From Dolomedes plantarius (lineage: Eukaryota; Arthropoda; Arachnida; Araneae; Dolomedidae), in the NCBI GenBank assembly GCA_907164885.2, contig OU015496.1:166991732-167055731 (forward strand): 64,000 nucleotides of DNA. The letters are read 5' to 3'. Position 1 is the first letter of the stretch, and every line of letters begins with the position of its first letter. This document shows positions 23,560 through 35,130 of the stretch, piece by piece. The notes below the pieces were generated by a model. It was given only the letters and a program-made list of their open reading frames with translations, was not told the origin of the DNA and searched no databases. The position numbers and the translations under genes are program-made.

Positions 23560-23744
23560 CATGTTGATGTCCTGAGATCCAGGGTCTTACTCCACAGCTT
23601 ACATCGGCTATTTAAACAGTTCTGTACAGATGTTAGCTTCATAAAATTCCGCATGCCACTTATAAAAGCCTTCTAAACTTGAAAAGAGAACTTTCATACC
23701 CGCATACAAAAGATATAAAAATATAAGATTTTATACAGGCAATC
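23560..23744. other. AT-rich spacer
   Basis: No gene or repeat recognised. Confidence 0.4.
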
Positions 23745-24345
23745 TACATATTTAAGTTGCTAAGTCGACTTTTTGGACAGTCCGTGAGAGAAAACTACTG
23801 CATCAATTTACTTCATTTTGATCTTAAACGAAAGATTGTAATCTGTAGATTTGTCAAATTTGGTTTTTGTAACCGCAATTTCTATTAATTAGCGACAATT
23901 TACAATTAAAAATTGATTTCTGCGCATGCCCAGTGACATGTTTAAATCTGGCTGTGAAAACTCAATGTTTCTGCGCATGCTCAGTGACATGTTTTAATGA
24001 TAAACACGTCTATTCCGAGGAGTCTCTCTAGATCTCCCTCTGCCATTTTTTTATGATAATTATGTTTGTAAAATATAAGATTAAACCTGATGGAAATTGT
24101 TAATTTCACGCTGTTTAGTTAGCGATAATTTACAATTTAAAAAATTTTGCTTTCTGCGTATGCTCAGTGACATTTTTAAATCTGGCTTTAGATACTCACT
24201 AAGCACAAGGCCGCTTAAACACACTAATTTGTTTCTGCGCATTATTATGGTTTTCAACATTTGGCAATCATGTGATGAGTATAATTTGTGTATTACAACA
24301 TTTATTTACTATCTAGCCGTCATGTTTTCACGGGTACCAACTAGT
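23745..24345 (+). repeat. Dispersed repeat with GCGCATGCTCAGTGACATG words, copy 1
   Basis: Matches 39262-39862 on the opposite strand over about 600 bp: TTTAAGTTGC at one end, CAATTTACTTCATTTTG, TTTGGTTTTTGTAACCGCAA, several diverged TTTCTGCGCATGC...CAGTGACATG blocks, and TATCTAGCCGTCATGTTTT at the other end. No terminal inverted repeats or coding signature found. Confidence 0.65.
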
Positions 24346-25603
24346 ATATAGAAAAATGTAAGAAGAGATGAGAAAATTGAAAAATATAAGACATTTAATT
24401 TACTTTTAAAAAAAAAAGCTATAATGTATTTTAAATGCTTCTTTTCGCTCTGTCGGAACTCACAAAAGGTGGCAATATTAATACCTTTTTTAGGTATTTT
24501 TTCAATTTATTCTTAATGCTGCATAAATGACTCGAGTAAATTTTGTAAGAGGAACATAAATATAAATTATAAATTCCAGCCATGCGTCATAGGGCAAAAT
24601 ATAAATTTATCATTCTGAGATATGTCTCTTCGTTAGAAGATTTTTTTCTGAAATTAATTTTTTAAGTAAAAATTAAGATTTGAGGTTGTTTAGCAGTAAA
24701 CGGTGCACAATATCGATATACCTCCAATAATACAGTATCCCTAAAAATAAATAGAAACAGATGTAAAAAAAGTTTCACTACATTCTGGTAGGTGTTTAAC
24801 GAGTTATAGGTATTTTTTCTAAAGCTGTTGTGCCGTTAAGATAACTTCTTGAGATTTTTCAGATTTGCAGAATTTTCCGATAACTTTTTACGTTCATAAT
24901 ATTTAAAGAATAATCGCTCCAAAAAGAGACAAAAGCATGAATTAATCGAAAGTAGAAACATTTTTAATCGCATCTCAAAATCCAATGGTTCTGAACTTTT
25001 GTGATCTATCGAATCATGTAAATCGGTGAACTGATTCTTTGGATAGGATACATTATTTTCAGTAGAACAGACATAGACAAACGTGCTGAACTTTTAACTA
25101 GAAATATGTTACGACATTAACGCCCAAATACATTTTTTTTTCGGCAGCACACTAATATTATAAAGCATTTACCAATGAAAAGAACGAAGAAAAACACTCT
25201 GAAAATAACTCTCAGTTCAAGTGCCAACTATACTTTTTCTTAACTTCTCTCCAAAGAAATTGGCTTTTCTTTCCTCCTCTTGTGAAACATTATCCGCTAG
25301 TTATATGCGATAACATAGTGCTGAATTTGAAATGGCGGTTATAATGAAACAGTCACTATGTTTAATGTCCAGTGATCTGAAACGCTCAACTGTTGTTTTT
25401 AGACGGTCTTTTGTGATTTTTTCACATTTTATGAGTATTATAGAGTTTCGTTTCTTTTACAGGTAAAGAACAACTCTCTTTGCTTTATTATAGGAGTACT
25501 TATGTTTGTAAATATATTTGTGATTTTAAATTTAAACGTATTGCAATTGAAAGTTAGAAACATATCAGGTGTGACGAAGATTGCTGGTTTGTGCCCTGGA
25601 TGG
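24346..25603. other. AT-rich spacer, no gene seen
   Basis: Stops are frequent in all frames and no repeat ends are recognised. Confidence 0.5.
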
Positions 25604-25611
25604 GTCACATG

Positions 25612-26080
25612 CAAAGGCGTAGTGTCTGGGGGGGGGGGGGTCGCACGTGCCCCCCCCCCAACTTAATTTGAAATAAATTAAAACGTTAAGAGAAGTTCAG
25701 TTAAAATCGGAAAATTGTAGAACACTTTTAAGAAAGTTGATTTTTTGCTGTTTTTTCAAACTGTGAAACTGAAGATTCCGATTACATCTTTAGCCTTAAC
25801 ACAGTTTTTAACAATATGATCCATAACAAAAATTCATTGTTATTTTTTTTAATCTCATTTTATTTATATTATATTTATTTTTCTCGTTGAATATTTTTTG
25901 AATACTACTCAAACATCAATTTTATTGTTTCTCAATTTCAAAAAAAATCATTATATTTCATATTTTAAGGACCGTCCGGAGTCAATGTGCTGAGGACGTC
26001 CCTAACTGAATTCAATTCGTGCCTCCCCCCCCCCCCCCCAAATAAAAAAAAAAAAAAGTTGGAAGAACGCTGCACCTATG
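25612..26080. mobile_element. hAT MITE (CATAG-GTAGCGT family), copy 2, with perfect 8-bp duplication
   Basis: Left end CAAAGGCGTAGTGTCTGG and right end, reverse complemented, CATAGGTGCAGCGTTCTTCC. GTCACATG is duplicated exactly at 25604-25611 and 26081-26088. The body matches 18419-18802 (AAATTAAAACGTTAAGAGAA, GTTCAGTTAAAATCGGAAAA, CTAACTGAATTCAATTCGTG, then C run and A run). It is longer by about 85 bp; poly-G/poly-C runs at 25630 and 26026 account for part. Confidence 0.85.
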
Positions 26081-26088
26081 GTCACATG

Positions 26089-27240
26089 TTATTGAAGGTC
26101 CGACCGCTATGATCGATTCTATGACAATGTACCGCTAAAGGTGCAGAACCAATGTCAAGTGTCTACCCTTAACATTATAAGTATCAAGTTTAGAAGGAAA
26201 ATGGGTTCATTTCAATCTTCATTGCGCCGTCTGTTGGTGGAAAGAGGAATCTTTTATTTACTGCTAAACAATTTTATTTTCATAAAAATTATGTTAGTAT
26301 AGAAATGTAGTTCTAAGCTCTCTCTAAAAAAAAGAAGGGAGAATGTCAATTTTTCTTTCCCATCGCTCTGCTGTAACGTTTTATTGTTTTTACGGATCAA
26401 AAAATTACTGAAACTCTTAAGTTTGTATACTGGTAAAAATGACGCAAAAAAGTGCTAAATTTGTAAGTATAAGGTACCTCTGATATGAAGGGAAACACAA
26501 TAAAGCACCAGTGAAAATTGGAACATGAGTGACAAAGTTAGGTGTATTTTTAAGGCTGTAGTTCCTATTGGCTACCATCGGGCGATCTTTGGAGTTTTCA
26601 CTTTTAAGGCTTTTTGGAAAAGGATTGATCAAAAGATGTCATGAAGAATAGAAAATATTAAATTAATTTAGCATGTGGAATCTAGGGTCAGTTACATTTA
26701 TGGGCCAATATATAAAAAAACTCTAAGTTTGTTTGTTAATGAATCTATAGTCTGTTTATGAATTTATTTAATAACGTGGTTCTGAGTCGAGAAAAAGGAA
26801 AGCAGACCAGTATTTTTCGAAGTTGGCAAATCACCCAAAAATGCTTTGAATTTTTTAAAAAAATGAAATTTTTTTTTTAAAACTGAGACAAGTCACAGTA
26901 ATGAGGAATAATTAATCCCGATTCTCAAATAATAGATAGCACTAGTGATTTGAGTTTTTCAATCAAATTATCTCAAAAAAAATATAATCTTGGTGCCTTA
27001 CCGAAATCAGTCTGAATTCAATACCTGAAGAGGGAACAAGTAAACATGTAAAATCAAGCATTAAATCCAATATCACAATCAAAAGAAATTCCAATCTGAA
27101 AATGCAATCCTGATTATTGACTGTTCCCACCATAAAAGTTTTACTGTGATTTATGACACAGAAATCTACTTTTGAGCTTTCATATTCCATTACGATGTAA
27201 GGAGATCGGATTTCAAAGCACAAGTGTTTGACGGATTCAA
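26089..27240. other. AT-rich spacer, no gene seen
   Basis: A 124-residue minus-strand frame at 26963-27337 is the longest here; it has no recognisable domain and begins inside the following GC-richer patch. I do not call it. Confidence 0.4.
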
Positions 27241-27660
27241 CCGCACGCAAATGAGAAAATTCCTGTGACGTCAGCGAGCATAACTGCTGTATTAGGGCAC
27301 GAGCGAGAGAGACCAATATCGTGACAATCCTGCTCAATAAGAGAAACGGGCCAAGCGATGGGAGGGACCAGGTTCTCGAGTCAGGTTCATGCCTTTCAGC
27401 CGCCCGTTCCTAATGACGGGCAGAAAGGATTCGCTGACGTCAGTCCCGAAAGGTTGCGGTTCTGTCGAGGAAACGTGAGAGGCTTATCAGCGAGAAGACC
27501 ATGGCATGACATAGTGCCACGATGATCACGCATCTGACGAAAAGCCGGCGGCCTCAGTTCGACTCCCGAATCAGCTTAGTCGCTAGAGGTCTACGAAAAC
27601 ATCTGATTTAGAATGTGTGGTTATCGAATGCGTGAGTCATAGAGCTCGTTTTGGTTAAGC
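27241..27660. other. GC-richer patch with two TGACGTCAG sites
   Basis: CpG and GC rise sharply here. TGACGTCAG, a CRE-like octamer plus G, occurs at about 27267 and 27432, roughly 165 bp apart. No coding frame with family signature. It may be regulatory or an old repeat; no direct evidence separates these. Confidence 0.35.
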
Positions 27661-28843
<1,183 letters not shown>

Positions 28844-28989
28844 CGTCTTAAAACGAGAAATGGAAGGTAACACACAACGAAGACCCACCCCTTTGTTGTT
28901 CATATTTTTAAAATAAGTAATGGAAAATTTCATATTTTTTTCCTTTTAATGTGAGGACACTCATAATTAATAATAAACGATATTCAGTC

Positions 28990-29325
28990 TCTTCTCCCGC
29001 ACATCAAAGAACGTCCGGCGTGATAGACGAAACATCTTCAGTGATCCTTTCTTTTAAATGATCCAGATTTCGGACATGAATAGAATGCACTTGTGTTTTT
29101 ACATACCTCAAAATAACAGAAATCCAGGGGAGGAAGTTAGGTTTGAAGACCGTAGGAGCCAGGCAATCCACCCATCTCGTCTGACACATCGCCTGAGGAA
29201 ACGTTTTGTTAAGAAATTCCCGCATGATTCTAGCAAAATGTGGAAGAGCTCCGTCTTACTGGAAAATGGAACTCTCCGGAATTTTCTGGCACTAGTCCCG
29301 GAGTCTGTTGGAGTCTGCACGTAGG
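28990..29325 (-). pseudogene. Tc1/mariner-superfamily transposase remnant (C-terminal half)
   Basis: On the minus strand near 29270 the frame reads FQ-stop-DGALPHFARIMREFL, a degraded QDGAPPHF motif bearing the second catalytic Asp. A following frame carries GWIAWLLRSSNLTSSP in place of the usual W-P-P-R-SPDLTPLDFFLW block, then YVKTQV ... LDHLKERITEDV returns to the first frame. So there are at least one internal stop and two frameshifts. The third catalytic acidic residue is not intact. Family order and motifs fit IS630-Tc1-mariner transposases abundant in arthropods. It cannot encode an active enzyme. Confidence 0.75.
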
Positions 29326-29437
29326 CTTTCGCACACATAAACTTGGAGAGCTTTTCTTTCATTTAACGTATGACTCGTTTCTGCAACATGATTTGTTGCA
29401 TAGCTACAGCCATTTGAAACCCCACCATTATTTTTGG

Positions 29438-29440
<3 letters not shown>

Positions 29441-29510
<70 letters not shown>
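29441..29510. repeat. (CA)n-(TA)n microsatellite
   Basis: About 20 CA units then about 14 TA units, adjoining the left end of the Tc1-like remnant. Confidence 0.95.
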
Positions 29511-29511
<1 letters not shown>

Positions 29512-29513
<2 letters not shown>

Positions 29514-30160
29514 CTGAAGTGCCAGAAAACTCGAATACCTGTCAAATACCTGATAGGGCCACCTCTAGATCGCAGAACTTCAGAAACACGGCGGGGCATG
29601 GACTCCATGAGTTTTCTAAGGAAGTCTGTAGACAATGAACACCATGCCTCCTGAAGAGAGGTCCCAATTCTATAATATTCCTAGATGGTGGATATCTGCT
29701 TTGACCGGAACATTGCATGGTATCCCATCAGACATGTTCAAAAACATTGAAATCTAATGTAAAAGGGGGCCAATCCACGTTCCAAAACTAAGATGAGTGT
29801 TCCTCAAACCATGATTTGCTGGCTGTGGATGTTTGAGGTGACGCATCTCTTGCTGAAGGACCCCAAACCCGTCAAAGTGAACTTATGACATGAATGTCTG
29901 CAACACATCTGAAAGGACGTTCACAGCATTTCTCTGATAGAGAAGTTGTATTCTGAGGCAGCACCAGCCTGCACAGTCCCTTGTGAACACGATGGATTCA
30001 TTGACTTATGGCGTGTTCCTCCCACGCTCCCTTCCGTTGCCCGAATCAGTTGGAATCAAGAATGACCAGACCAAGCTACTCGTTTCCAGTCTTCCAGCGT
30101 TCAATGGCGATGTTCCTGAGCCCAAGTTCCGCGTAATAGAGCATGTGCACTACGCCTACG
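29512..30160 (-). pseudogene. Tc1-like transposase remnant
   Basis: The minus strand at 29635-29540 reads FLRKLMESMPRRVSEVLRSR then GGPIRY, the C-terminal signature of Tc1-type transposases (EW..L....L..LI.SMPRR...V....G). Upstream to about 30160 further fragments occur in shifting frames. ACTGAAGTGCCAGAAAACTC at 29514 may be the terminal inverted repeat next to TA. The element is a frameshifted relic. Confidence 0.75.
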
Positions 30161-30321
30161 TCCATGTATTATTTTTCTGCTACTTTAGTTTTAGTACTTC
30201 AAACCGGCGTGAGGAAGTGACTGACATTGTACTTCTTACCCTTTTAAAATTATATGTTACTTTACAATCATAAAGCGGGATCATTTCCTTTTCAACAATT
30301 TGACTCTTGTTCTGGAAACAA

Positions 30322-30354
<33 letters not shown>

Positions 30355-30425
30355 CACACATATACACACACATATACACACACATATAGGCTCTCTCTCT
30401 CACACACACACACACATATATATAC
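30322..30425. repeat. (CA)n compound microsatellite
   Basis: CA runs mixed with TATACACA and a CTCTCT block. Confidence 0.95.
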
Positions 30426-30660
30426 AGGGGGATTTTTTTTAAACTGACACTACTCAGAGCGGCACGATGTATCATCCGGAATTCCACCAAAATTGATAGA
30501 GGGACTAAGGACGACATGAGAAAGAGTTTCCGTGGAAAAAAAAAAAGGTTCCAAAAGTCGCCGATAGGGGAAGATATGGCGCTGTTGTTGTCGGAGCACC
30601 TGAGAATTTGCATAAAAAGCAAGTAAAACATCAAAAGGCAAATTCATGACTACGTAGTCG

Positions 30661-31097
30661 ACAGAGGCGCCAGTATTTTGGGCTATAAAGTGCGGAATCT
30701 GTTGCGCCTTCGCTTTGCAGAAGAAAGGGTAATCAGTCACTTTTTTCCGCTTGCATGGCCACCTCTCTCCCGACTTAACCCATGTGACATTTTTCTGTGG
30801 GGTTATTTAAATTCTAAGGTGTATCTTGGTGGAGTCTCGAACTTGGCGGCCCTAAAGGACAACATATCCCGGATTTTAATGAACATTCCTGGCGACATGT
30901 TGCGCTTGGCGTTAAGGACATAGTGTCCAAGATGCAATGTGTCGTCCACCAGGATGGTGGTCACATTGAAGGAGAGAGAAGTGAATTTGCTGCTTAAAGT
31001 GGTGTTGCAGTGAAATTTCTTTGTTATTCATTTGCCTGCTTACAACTTTTTTGGCATTCATCCCTTATCTTTATAGCCCCAAATACTGGCGCTGCTG
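30661..31097 (+). mobile_element. Internally deleted Tc1/mariner-like element with 30-bp inverted termini
   Basis: The left end ACAGAGGCGCCAGTATTTTG and right end, reverse complemented, ACAGCAGCGCCAGTATTTGG both continue GGCTATAAAG: about 27 of 30 bases agree. The right side abuts TA; the left has GA, so the duplication is degraded. Inside, the plus frame 30678-30923 reads FAEERVISHFFPLAWPPLSR then LNPCDIFLWGYLNSKVY and IPGDMLRLALRT, i.e. the C-terminal third of a transposase with the final acidic residue in NPCD. The first two catalytic regions are absent, so this is a deletion derivative of a larger element. Confidence 0.8.
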
Positions 31098-31276
31098 TAA
31101 GATCATTTAAAGCTAACTAAAGTTGATGCATTTTGTTTTCCTATGAATATTAAAAATGTACAAGAAATTTCTGCTATTTTACTTGGCTTAAATCAATATT
31201 CTTGTAATAATTCAAATAAGAAAGAAAAATTTAATATTTTCCATAACTGACTTGCTAGATAAATTAGAAAATATAT
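31098..31276. other. AT-rich segment left of the solo LTR
   Basis: It may be continuous with the P-type transposase region at 32138 onward once the LTR is removed. A short plus frame runs here but I could not match it to the family. Confidence 0.3.
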
Positions 31277-32137
31277 TGTAAGAATCCGTTACGACCTTTC
31301 CGAATAAATCACCCAGACAGCCGGACCTCCCACAGCAGGTGACCAGCGAACAGTTCTATCTATCAGCGTCAAGGTGTCTGGAAGCAGAGAATAGTGTTGC
31401 TCCTAGTCGCCGCCCCTGGGGAGACGTAAACTAATGACTATTTCGACGTGAACTAATGATTTTCAGATCAGCTGAATTATAAGAACCGACCACATGGCTT
31501 CGTTGTCAAGCGAATCACAGCCAACGGACATGACGTCACAAATTGTGCCAGCCAACCAAAACTTTTGCAGTCACGTGACCGGAAGCACGTTTGCCAACAC
31601 CGCCAGAAGAAATCCAGTTTTTGGACGGACTTGGTCGAGACTCTCATCTAGAGAGCACCTTTCGTCTACGTTGTCCTGGAGCGACCGACTTCATCCTGAA
31701 CTTTAGTTTCAGAGCAGCCCGCTCGAAGCTTCTCATCAACGAATACTTCACCCTGAAGTATAGCTATCTCAGAGCATCCTGCTCTACAGGCTTCCGTTAG
31801 TTCGTTACTTCATCAAGAAGTTATCTTCATATTTCAGAGCAGCCCGCTCTATAAGCTTCCCATGATTATAACTGTCTTTACGAAGTTATTCTATTTTCAG
31901 AGCTGTACGCTCTAGAGACTGTGTACCGACCTTCTAGTTCCAGTGTGACTGTACGTGCATCTTATCATCGAAATTATTTGGTTATTACGAAGGCAAAGTT
32001 CCCTCTATGTCTAGAGGTAGATCAACACAGGTGTAAATAGTGTAAAAAGTTTCCGACTTAAATTTAATAAAACTGTATTTTAATGTAGTAGACTGACTCT
32101 GAACATTTTTAGCTACCCTGAGTCTGAAGTTATCACA
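31277..32137 (+). mobile_element. Solo LTR of an LTR retrotransposon, 861 bp
   Basis: Begins TGTAAGAATCCG and ends GTTATCACA, the TG...CA form of LTRs, and ATAT is repeated exactly on both sides (31273-31276, 32138-32141). An AATAAA signal lies at about 32068 in the last tenth of the LTR, which sets the orientation as plus. No internal region, PBS or pol is present, so it looks like a recombinational solo LTR. The middle carries four spaced hairpin units (31711-31913). A 4-bp duplication suits Gypsy-type elements but the family is not proven. Confidence 0.7.
31711..31913 (+). repeat. Four hairpin-bearing repeats inside the solo LTR
   Basis: AGAGC-five bases-GCTCT occurs at 31711 (last base G), 31771, 31836 and 31899, spacing 60-65 bp. 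Loops are AGCCC, ATCCT, AGCCC and TGTAC, so the 5-bp stem is kept while the loop varies. GAAGTTAT-type words recur between them. Confidence 0.8.
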
Positions 32138-32149
32138 ATATGTTCACCA

Positions 32150-32741
32150 AATGAAAAATTAAGTATTAGCTTTATTAAAGAGCAAGTGTCCTTAATTTTC
32201 CCACAAAAAAATCTAAATAGATATAACTCTGATTTGTTGATCCTTTTATCTATCATGTCATCTATTTCTCCCCATTCATATAATTTCTTAAAAAATTGTG
32301 GAGTTTTAATTCTACCACACCCTTTAACTTTAAAAAAATTATTTAGTTATAATATGAAACCAAAAAATGAAAAAAAGTGGTGAAGACTTTTTACATTATG
32401 CTAAAGAAAAATTTCAATATTTATCTAACTATGATAAATCAGTAGCACTGATGATGGATGAAATCCATTTAAAATCATTTTTAGATTTTAAAGGGGGTAG
32501 TATTATTGGAATGTCATATAATTACAGTGGGGCTGCAAACTCTGCTTATGTTTTTATCATGCAGAGCATATTATCAAATTATAAAGATGTTGTGGCAATA
32601 TTGCCTGTTAAAACTTTAAAAGCTGATGGTTTAAAGTATCCAGCTGATGATGTAATCACTATTGTTTCTTATAGTTGCATAATATTAACAACACTGTTAT
32701 CTGAATATGAAGAGGAATTTTTAAATGTGCAAAATCAATGA
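32150..32741 (+). pseudogene. P-element/THAP9-type transposase remnant
   Basis: A first frame (from about 32186) reads YNSDLLILLSIMSSISPHSY then NFLKNCGVLILPHPLTLKKL, the pre-catalytic region of P-type transposases. A frameshift near 32370 moves to the second frame, which reads VALMMDEIHLKSFLDFKGGS and IIGMSYN, then SAYVFIMQSILSNYKDVVAI and LPVKTLKADGL. The MDEI Asp is the first acidic residue of the RNase H-like core, and the FMIxSL...VPVK block is typical of THAP9 relatives. The frame ends at 32741, long before the GTP-binding insertion and later acidic residues. No THAP zinc finger is visible upstream, where a solo LTR intervenes. Confidence 0.8.
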
Positions 32742-33565
32742 AAAATTGCAATTAGGATTGCTTGTAATGTTTTATCAATAGAAGAAAAATATTTAAATTC
32801 TCATTTGAGATTTGTGATAATAAACATTCTTTTGAGATTTTACTAAAATTTATTGTTAAATAGGTCACTAACGTATTACTGAATAATTATTGCAAATTTA
32901 AGAATTATAGTATTTCATATGCCTCACATTCAAAAGCAAAGGAAAGAAAACTTAAAACTTTAACCAAATCGAAAGATTCTAAACCATGAAATTTTTAATT
33001 TCATGAAAACTAGTCCTGTATATGAAATATGCAATCCCAATTGTAATTTCTCTTTCATCTCAATAAGTTATCCTTGCATCCTTTAAACATAATTTTTGGT
33101 CAAAATACTAAATTTAATACTAAATTTTTGGTCAAAAGACTAACGTAAACAGGCTTTTTTGTTTGACTCTTTGGTGCATATATAGCTATTTTTCTTTTGA
33201 CTAATTTACTGTACTAATTTATTTTTCTATTGACAGCTTCTGTCGGACTGGCTCACCAGGGAGAAGTCATAACAGAAAAATTTGTGGAAGACTTAATTTT
33301 TCCTTTTTTCAAAAGACAGAGAAGGAGGGAGAGACAAAAGAACTGTGTATTCTTGACAATGTAAAATTAAATTTAACTAAATTTTTGTTAAAATAAAATA
33401 AAAAATTTTTCATGAAAAGTTGTTTTTTATTAAAATTACCGTAACATGCCTAATTGAAGATGCTGTTTTAAAAAATTTATCAAGGTAAGTCGAAAAATTG
33501 AGATAAAAGTTTTATGGAATTTTTTTTAAAAATCAGACCTGAAGACAAATTGGAAAATAAAGTTT

Positions 33566-33651
<86 letters not shown>

Positions 33652-34106
33652 GAAAAACATATTTATATAAAGGTAATCTTACAAAAAGTATTTGTCATAT
33701 ATTAACTCAGCATGAGTGTGCAATTTGACACCAGTTGATTATAATGGAAAGGTGTTAAAAAATCCATAGGTTTTAAAAAATCCATATATGTAGTAAAGTG
33801 ACTGATTAAAATCAACAGGTAACATTGATATTCTAAATTGTGTATATATATATATATATATATAGTAATATGAGATTTATAATATCACTAAGGGTATAAT
33901 CTATAAGATTTATTCTCCTTAAAAAGATATAAAGTGTTTTAGTTTAAAAACTTTATATAAACAATGTCAAGTAAAATGTAAACTGTTAAAAATAACATTA
34001 AAATCAAAATGTATTGTTGCTTGTTGTACATTTTGATATTTAACTATATAAACTTTTTGATTTCATAAAATGGAGTGAATTTTGCAGTTTTCAAACCATT
34101 TTTGGA
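32742..34106. other. AT-rich spacer with two (TA)n tracts
   Basis: (TA)n runs at 33569-33649 and 33842-33864. A pyrimidine-poor acceptor-like TTCTATTGACAG precedes an open stretch at 33238-33360, but no domain or donor supports an exon. Possibly the rest of the P-type element. Confidence 0.4.
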
Positions 34107-34116
34107 GGAAAAGAGC

Positions 34117-34572
34117 TATGCATTTTTCAACCCAGCAAACAACTCTTTGTTCATTGGGCCAATGGTAAAACTATCCAAGGGTCAATAGTTTGACATTTTG
34201 CTATTTTTCAGCAGACCATTTACAAAGAGGATTTCTCCTTTTTAAACAGTTTATTAAGTTCTAGTATTTAGCCACAAATAATTTATATAAAAATAGTATA
34301 TTCGAAAAGTGTTTTTTGAATATATAATATAGGATATTAAAATATATTTATATAAAAATAGTATATTCAAAAATGCTTTTTTGAATATACTATTTTTATA
34401 TAAATTATTGGTGGCTAAATACTGGAACTTAATAAACTGTTTAAAAAGGGAAAATCCTCTTTGTAAACGGTCTGCTGAAAAATAGCAAAATGTCAAAATT
34501 ATTGACCCTTGGATAGTTTGAACATTGGTCTGATGTACAAAGAGTTGTTGGCTGGGTTGAAAAATGCATAAT
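34117..34572. repeat. Foldback: large imperfect inverted repeat with a near-perfect central palindrome
   Basis: The left arm (34117-34312) and right arm (about 34379-34572) are about 90% complementary: TATGCATTTTTCAACCCAGC pairs with GCTGGGTTGAAAAATGCATA. The centre 34347-34404 is a 27-bp perfect stem (TTTATATAAAAATAGTATAT TCAAAAA) with a 3-base loop, TGC. The right arm can pair either with the outer arm or with the central one. No coding capacity. Confidence 0.85.
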
Positions 34573-34599
34573 AGTCCCAACTAAATTTAATGTAGGCTT

Positions 34600-35030
34600 A
34601 CTTGCAAAGTTGACTGTTGGGCCAACTGAAAGCCTACTATTGGCAGACATGCAAATCCAACGGTTCGGCCAACTGAACGCCAACCGTTGGACCTACTGAA
34701 AGCCTACTGTTGCCCTGCAAATCCAACCGTTGGACCAACCTCGCACCAACGGCCAAATCCTTTAAATCCAATGGTGGGGCCAACTGAACGCTAACATTTG
34801 GGCCTACTGAAAGTCTACTGTTGTCCTACAAATCCAACCGTTGAGCCAACCTCGCGCCAACGGCCAAATCCTGCAAATCCAATGGTTGGGCCAACCGTTG
34901 GGCCAATTGAATGCCAACCGTTGGGCCAACTGACAGTCAACCATTGGGCCAACCTCGCGCCAACGGCCAAATCCCACCGTTGGCCAACCATGCCAGAAAA
35001 TGGTTGGACAACAACTTACCAACGGTTTTG
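34600..35030. repeat. Self-complementary minisatellite of CCAAC/GTTGG words
   Basis: CCAACCGTTGG, GTTGGGCCAACTGAA, CTACTGAAAGCCTACTGTTG and ACCTCGCGCCAACGGCCAAA recur in irregular order for over 400 bp. Many units are palindromic (CCAACGGTTGG), so the segment can fold extensively. It is much richer in GC than its flanks, abuts the foldback on the left and a (TA)n tract on the right. Confidence 0.85.
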
Positions 35031-35038
35031 TGTTACTT

Positions 35039-35040
<2 letters not shown>

Positions 35041-35118
<78 letters not shown>
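35041..35118. repeat. (TA)n microsatellite
   Basis: About 39 TA units directly after the CCAAC minisatellite. Confidence 0.95.

Positions 35119-35130
<12 letters not shown>

Noticed and set aside
26963..27337. 124-residue minus frame
   Set aside because: Longest unexplained frame in its area, yet no signal peptide, domain or splice sites; kept only as a note.
33238..33362. Possible internal exon after TTCTATTGACAG
   Set aside because: No recognised domain in any of the three frames and no donor; AT-rich intergenic chance is more likely.
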